Assembly: GCF_000283155.1 (NCBI RefSeq) | Contig: NW_004454216.1 | Coordinates: forward strand, 1,499,879-1,563,878 | Direction: 5' to 3' | Length of the DNA: 64,000 bases | Origin: Ceratotherium simum simum | Taxonomy: Eukaryota > Chordata > Mammalia > Perissodactyla > Rhinocerotidae | Shown: positions 24,080 through 64,000 of the stretch, piece after piece | Numbering within the stretch: the first letter of the stretch is position 1 | How the letters are laid out: the number at the start of each line of letters is the position of its first letter | Notes under the pieces: model-generated | Databases searched by the model: none | The model's input: only the letters and a program-made list of their open reading frames with translations | What the model was told of the DNA's origin: nothing | Made by a program: the position numbers and the translations under genes

Positions 24080-24440
24080 AGTTCTCTGAATGCCCTGCAC
24101 TTCCTTTTCTCTGTCTTTGCGCACACTGTTCCCTCTGCTCAATGCGCTATCCAACTCTTATTCTATGTGACTTGGCTCAGGCATTATCTCCTTTGGGAAG
24201 CCTTCTGTGCCCTGCTAGTTAGGGCTAGGCACCCCTAGTCCCTCCCATAGCACCCTGGGCTCTTCCCTGTCCCGGCATATGTGGCACTCCGTTGTAGCGG
24301 CCCATTGATTGGTCAGTCTTCTCCAGTACGCTGCCCTACCAGGGAACAGGACTGAATCTTAGACATTCTTGTATCCCCCACATCTCACAGAGTCTGGCAC
24401 GTAGCAGGTCCTCAATAACTGTAAAATGAATGAGTGTGTG
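24080..24440 (+). mobile_element. LINE-2 (L2) 3' end
   Basis: Landmarks are 'ctgttccctctgctcaatgc', 'ttgggaagccttctgtgccc' and the terminal 'gtctggcacgtagcaggtcc' 'tcaataactgtaaaatgaat'. It is highly decayed. Short frames here are not genes. Confidence 0.75.
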
Positions 24441-25384
24441 TTTACATTAATTAAAATGGAAAGCCATCAAACGTAGAATCAGAACTCTCTCTTGCTATGT
24501 TTTGTTTATTCTGTGTCCTGTGTGTATATAGCACAGTGCCTGCACAGCAGTTACAAAGCAATTATTTGTTTTATTGAATTATTGTTATACAAACAGAAAA
24601 AGACAGGAAATAAAGTTAACCCACTTAGGAGAAATCCCTCAAGTATGTCAATAGGTTTATTCAATTTTAAATATTTTCAGGCCCCTCAAAGTAATTTTTA
24701 TCCAGTCAAGGATTTGTTACCTCTTTCTCACTCTTTGGGAAATCTCTCACACCTCAGGAAAGAACTGAAACATCTCTTAAATCTGCCTTCAAAGTTGATT
24801 CAGTGGAAAGAGCTAGGAAGTTTATGGAAAAATAAAGCAGTAAAGCTTTTCCTTTGTCTTTTATTGGCTCACATTCATTTTTTTTCCCCAACTACCAAAG
24901 ACTAACTCCCAAGATCAATAGAGATTCAAGACCCAATGTCCCCATAAACTCAGATGCAAGAAATATTTTTCTTGAATTCAATTTTGATTTTGAGCCTGCA
25001 TCCTGCAGGAATAATAAAAACAGCCTCAGGATAGCTGGGGTCTACACCCCCCTCTTCCTTCCAGATTTGCATATAAATTCCAGGGAAGCTTATGTAATAC
25101 CACAATGTCATCTGTCTATGCTGACAGATGCTGAGATGTCCTATAAACTTCCTGGTCCGCAGGCATCAATCCACACAATTTGTTACCAACTTGTCACTTG
25201 TTTCTGTTGACGTGGCCCTTTGGTCTGGCTCTGTCTGTGCTAACACCTCATACACAGGCAAATCATTCTGCTGCTACTGCAGTAGGCTGGAACCAGGGGA
25301 CATCTAGAGGTTGCTTAGACCCATTTATCTAAAGCAGAGGGTCTAAACTGCAGCCCATAGTCATTTCAAACCTGCATGCATGTT

Positions 25385-25895
25385 TTTTGACATAACTGTA
25401 TCAGTTATCTACCACCACTTAACAAACCACCCCAAAACTTAGTAGCATAAAATACACCATTCTATTTGCTCACAATTCTGTGGGTCAGCAGTTTGGGCTA
25501 AATTTAGCTGGTGGTTCTCCTGTTGGTCTCACCTGAGATCACTCACGTGTCTGCAATCATCTGGCAGCCAGATTGCCTCATTCACATGGCTGGCATTTCG
25601 CGCTGGGCTGTTGCCTGAACTTCTCTCTCCATGTGTCCTATCAATTTCAAGGAGGCTAGCCCAGCTTCTTTGCATGGTGGTCTCAAGTAGCAAAAAATGG
25701 GCAAATCCTGAGGCACAGCACTTTTCAAGCGTCTGCTTGTGTCATGTTTGCTATTGGCCAAAATAAGATTCAAGGAGGTAAGAACAAGACTCCATCTCTT
25801 GATGAGAGGAGCAGCAAAGTCACATTGCAAAGGGGCATGCATACAAGGATGGATGGAAATTGTGGGCATTTTTTGCAATCTACCACAATGGTTTT
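25385..25895 (-). mobile_element. LTR-like ancient repeat (probably MaLR/MLT type), minus strand
   Basis: The left edge 'tgtatcagttatctaccacc' and right edge 'ttttgcaatctaccaca' resemble the two ends of an old MaLR-type LTR read in reverse. The interior includes 'cacaattctgtgggtcagca'. No viral coding sequence is present. The family is uncertain. Confidence 0.5.
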
Positions 25896-26644
25896 ATTTA
25901 TTCATTCATTCATTCGTTTGTTCTAGTTGCCAATGTTTAAAAATTGGAGCTTCATATAAAAAGTCTTATCTTGAAAAATCACCTAGCCTACTTAACCCAT
26001 TTACATTTCCTGCCTGGTCTGTTGCACTTGAGTTTGTCATAAGAAAGCTTAGTTTACAAAGTTGTTTTTGTGATATTAAATGAGGTAGTGTCTGTGGAAA
26101 AATCTGGCATGAACAGGCACTTGATATATGGTTTCTTTGTTCCTGAATACAATTAGCCACGAAGTTGATACCTGACCGTGGCTAAGGAGAATGGCCAAGA
26201 TGAAGGACAAAGGAGTCATGGAAAAGGTGGCTGGAAATTAATCCCTTGGTCTGTTTTTAGAGGGATAAAGGCATTAGGAAACAAGATTCTTAAAGAATTT
26301 ATAAGAACACTACATATATTTAAGAAATTAAGAGGAGCAATAGTAAACATAGTTTGCTTTAAATCAAGTCCTTCAGGCTCTGAACAATTAACCTAGCCCA
26401 TCCCGAAGAGGTGTCTATGGAGAGCTGTCTAAACCTAGTTCCTGTTTCAGGTGGCTATGTGTCAACATATGTGTGTCAGAGCACAATTCTTTATCTCACT
26501 TCTCTCCAGAGAGGGAGCACTATGCTCTGTTCCTTCCCGGCCTGAGTCAGGACTGAGCAAAGAAGCCTCTGCCACACACAGCAGACACTCAGTACCACAA
26601 TTCCTTTCCTAAAGAGCTTTAACTTCTCTGCCTTGAGTAATAAG

Positions 26645-26983
26645 CCTCCTTCTCTTAACTGGAACAAATAATTGGCCAATTTTTTCCTCAGGTGAAGAGG
26701 AGATAGGCCTCTGCAAACTCTTCCAGAAACAGCCTGAGTTTAATTAAAAACAGAGGCAGTTGTGTAAGCAATTTTGAAATAAGCGTGTTGGACTTTCTCC
26801 CTACTCTGTCAATTTGGCAATTCTTGTGGCTGGCTTGAGCAGCCTGCTGACCGGTAAGCACAGTGCAGCGGTGGGAATAACCACATCCAGAGAGTGACGT
26901 GAAGGAAAAGCAGAAGCATTTTGGCTTCATACCCTCTCTGGGCCTGGGTTTCCTGAAGTCATCACGCCTGCCGCAGAAGGAAA
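26645..26983 (+). promoter_or_regulatory. HGD: Putative HGD promoter and 5' leader
   Basis: This is the roughly 340 bp before the HGD start codon. Visible motifs are a CCAAT box palindrome attggccaat at 26671-26680, an HNF1-like gtttaattaaaaac at 26738-26751, and a near-CRE tgacgtga at 26895-26902. There is no CpG island and no clear TATA box. HGD is a liver/kidney gene, so HNF1 control would be plausible, but this is inference from motif resemblance only and the transcription start is not determined. Confidence 0.35.
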
Positions 26984-62404
<35,421 letters not shown>

Positions 62405-62809
62405 TAGACTTTAAGCTGCTTAAATACCGCAACTTCTGTGGGGATGGCAGTGATGTGTTGACACTGAAAAGAAAACACTGGGTAAGGCCTAAGGCCCAGT
62501 TTCTCTGGCCCTGAAGAGAGGCAGAAAGGCTGGTCAAGTGTGAAGCAACAAGTTTCCTTACATTACAGATGCTTCTTTGTGGGGAGGAGTTTCAGCGGGA
62601 TGTTGTTGGTTAGTTTGTTGTTTTGGGAAATCTCATCACCTAAGTCTGGTTCAAGAGCCCGTAAATGTGCCTTCTCCAATAATTTCGGTGGGGTAAAGCA
62701 AACAGCAGTCCACACTAGGGGTTGGATTCTATTCTGGAAGCAGTTTCTGCACAGCATTTGTTGCCTAGATTAGAACTTAGCAAATCTATTATTTTTACTT
62801 TATTAATAT

Positions 62810-63057
62810 TATTACTAATAGCTAACAATTATTGGCCATTTTCTATGGCTCTGAGTTCTTTAAAAGTACTAACTCATTTCATCCACATAACAGTTGTAAG
62901 AGATAGGTAGTATCATCATCCCCTTTTTTCTTCAGAAAGTGAAACTGAGACAAGAAGGGTTAAGTAACTTGCTCAAGGCCTCACAGCTAGTTAAGTGGTG
63001 GACTAGGGATTTAACTGAAGGCAGTCTGATGCCAGAGCAGACACTCATGACCGCTAA
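62810..63057 (-). mobile_element. MIR SINE, minus strand
   Basis: Plus-strand landmarks are 'agaagggttaagtaacttgc' and 'tcaaggcctcacagctagtt', with 'actcatttcatccacataac'. Confidence 0.85.
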
Positions 63058-63780
63058 CTGATGGGCCTAGCACAGCGTCCGGTCTGTGATATGCATCTAA
63101 TAATATTTATTTAATAAGTGAATGCATCACCAAGAATGAGTCAGGTACTTCATGGCTGTACTTAATGAGGTTGGCATTTAATTGTCCAGTAGCTAGCTGT
63201 AGATCCAACCTAAATGTCAGTGTACAATTCCACTTCCTGGAGATTGCATTTTTATACTCAGAGTTCTGGAAGGACTCTGAGGTGCATTTCAGTTGGGACA
63301 TTCTAAAAAACAACCCCCTTTCCTTAGGTAACCTCAGGGTCTTCTGTCTATACGAGGCTCCTCTCTGTATGTACCAGCTCCCAGGGCTCAACAGGACACA
63401 ACAGTACACTGAATGGGCAACTTAAGCATTTGCATGGGGTAGGGAACAAAGGCCCTCAGGATGGAAGAAGGCCACTTCATGGTCAAATTCTGGCATCACC
63501 TTTTTAAGGTGACACCATTATGGTGGAGAAAAGGACACAATCAATTACCACTACAAAGACAGCAGGTACTTTGTGAATAGAGTCATAACAAACTACGTGC
63601 TTCTGAAGAGTGTCTAGCCCATCACGGGCCCTAACTCTTCTCCTGGAAGTTAGTGCCCTAGAGGTCTTGTTGTCTAGGAGAGAGAATTGCTCTGGTTTGT
63701 AGTCTGTACCTCATATGCTAGTCTTTGATAATTCCCTAGTTCACGTAGTTCTTGTATTGAGGTTGCCCTATGTGCCTGAA

Positions 63781-63967
63781 GCAGTGGTTCTCAAATTTTA
63801 GCATGCATCAGAGTCACTTGGAAGGCTTGTTAAAACACCAATTCCTGGGCCCCACCCTCAGACGTTCTGCTTCAGTAGGTCCAGGGTGGGGCCTGAGAAT
63901 TTGCATTTGTAACAAGTTCCCACGTGATGCTGATGCTACTGTTCCAAGGACCACACTTTAAGAACAT
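63781..63967 (+). mobile_element. MER5A hAT transposon, near complete
   Basis: It runs from 'cagtggttctcaaattttag' to 'ccacactttaagaac', with 'cttgttaaaacaccaattcc' and 'gggcctgagaatttgcattt'. It is the best-preserved MER5A in the window. Confidence 0.9.
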
Positions 63968-63991
63968 CAGGGGATATAAAAATCACTTAGT

Positions 63992-64000
63992 GGGCCAGCC
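63992..64000 (+). mobile_element. ERE SINE head cut by window edge
   Basis: The window ends in gggccagcc, the first nine bases of the ERE head as seen at about 1319. It is too short to be certain. Confidence 0.5.

Larger units (their letters stand above)
21371..26640. other. RABL3-HGD intergenic region
   Basis: It holds a MER5A (about 21725-21903), an L2 tail (about 24080-24440) and an LTR-like repeat (about 25385-25895). Between these, mainly about 21.9-23.9, 24.45-25.35 and 25.9-26.6 kb, I see no recognisable gene. The reading frames at about 22.28-22.68 kb are unassigned. Confidence 0.75.

Overview
This is ordinary vertebrate (mammalian) nuclear DNA: intron-rich, AT-rich and full of interspersed repeats. 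The repeats identify the lineage. Seven sizeable copies, plus the first bases of an eighth at the right edge, belong to the tRNA-derived ERE-type SINE (head with a degenerate box A/B, body with the 'cagcaactagaaggatgt' block, 'ctactggggctttggggg' tail). That family is characteristic of Perissodactyla, so the source is probably a horse or another equid; rhino or tapir is not excluded from sequence alone.

Two protein-coding genes lie head-to-tail on the + strand. (1) RABL3, an atypical Rab-like small GTPase. Its last six coding exons (residues 47-236) run from 3584 to the stop at 18513-18515, and exons 1-2 lie upstream of the window. A 3' UTR probably follows, with several candidate poly(A) signals, the last at about 21350. 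(2) HGD, homogentisate 1,2-dioxygenase of tyrosine catabolism. Coding exons 1-12 (residues 1-335 plus one base of codon 336) run from the ATG at 26984 to 62264. The remaining exons, with two of the three iron ligands, lie beyond the right edge. All exon junctions are GT/AG, phases join without a break, and the residue numbering matches the human proteins as I remember them. Both genes therefore look intact over the visible part.

Layout: 1-3583 RABL3 intron 2, including a minus-strand L1 with a nested SINE; 3584-18515 RABL3 exons 3-8; 18516 to about 21370 probable RABL3 3' UTR with a SINE inside; about 21.4-26.6 kb intergenic; about 26.65-26.98 kb putative HGD promoter and 5' leader; 26984-62264 HGD exons 1-12; 62265-64000 HGD intron 12. 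Introns carry L1, L2, MIR, MER5A, MER20, Tigger-like, MaLR-type LTR and ERE copies plus a few microsatellites. No tRNA, rRNA, CRISPR, phage or bacterial feature was seen.

The two genes are neighbours but have no evident functional link. I found no previously undescribed system. The most interesting leads are modest: a possible cryptic terminal exon in HGD intron 4 (good acceptor, in-frame 26-codon tail, AATAAA), a perfect 16-bp-arm hairpin in RABL3 intron 5, several residue differences in HGD including His80, and a SINE inside the probable RABL3 3' UTR. Repeat family names come from memory of consensus sequences and their edges are approximate, except where target-site duplications are quoted.
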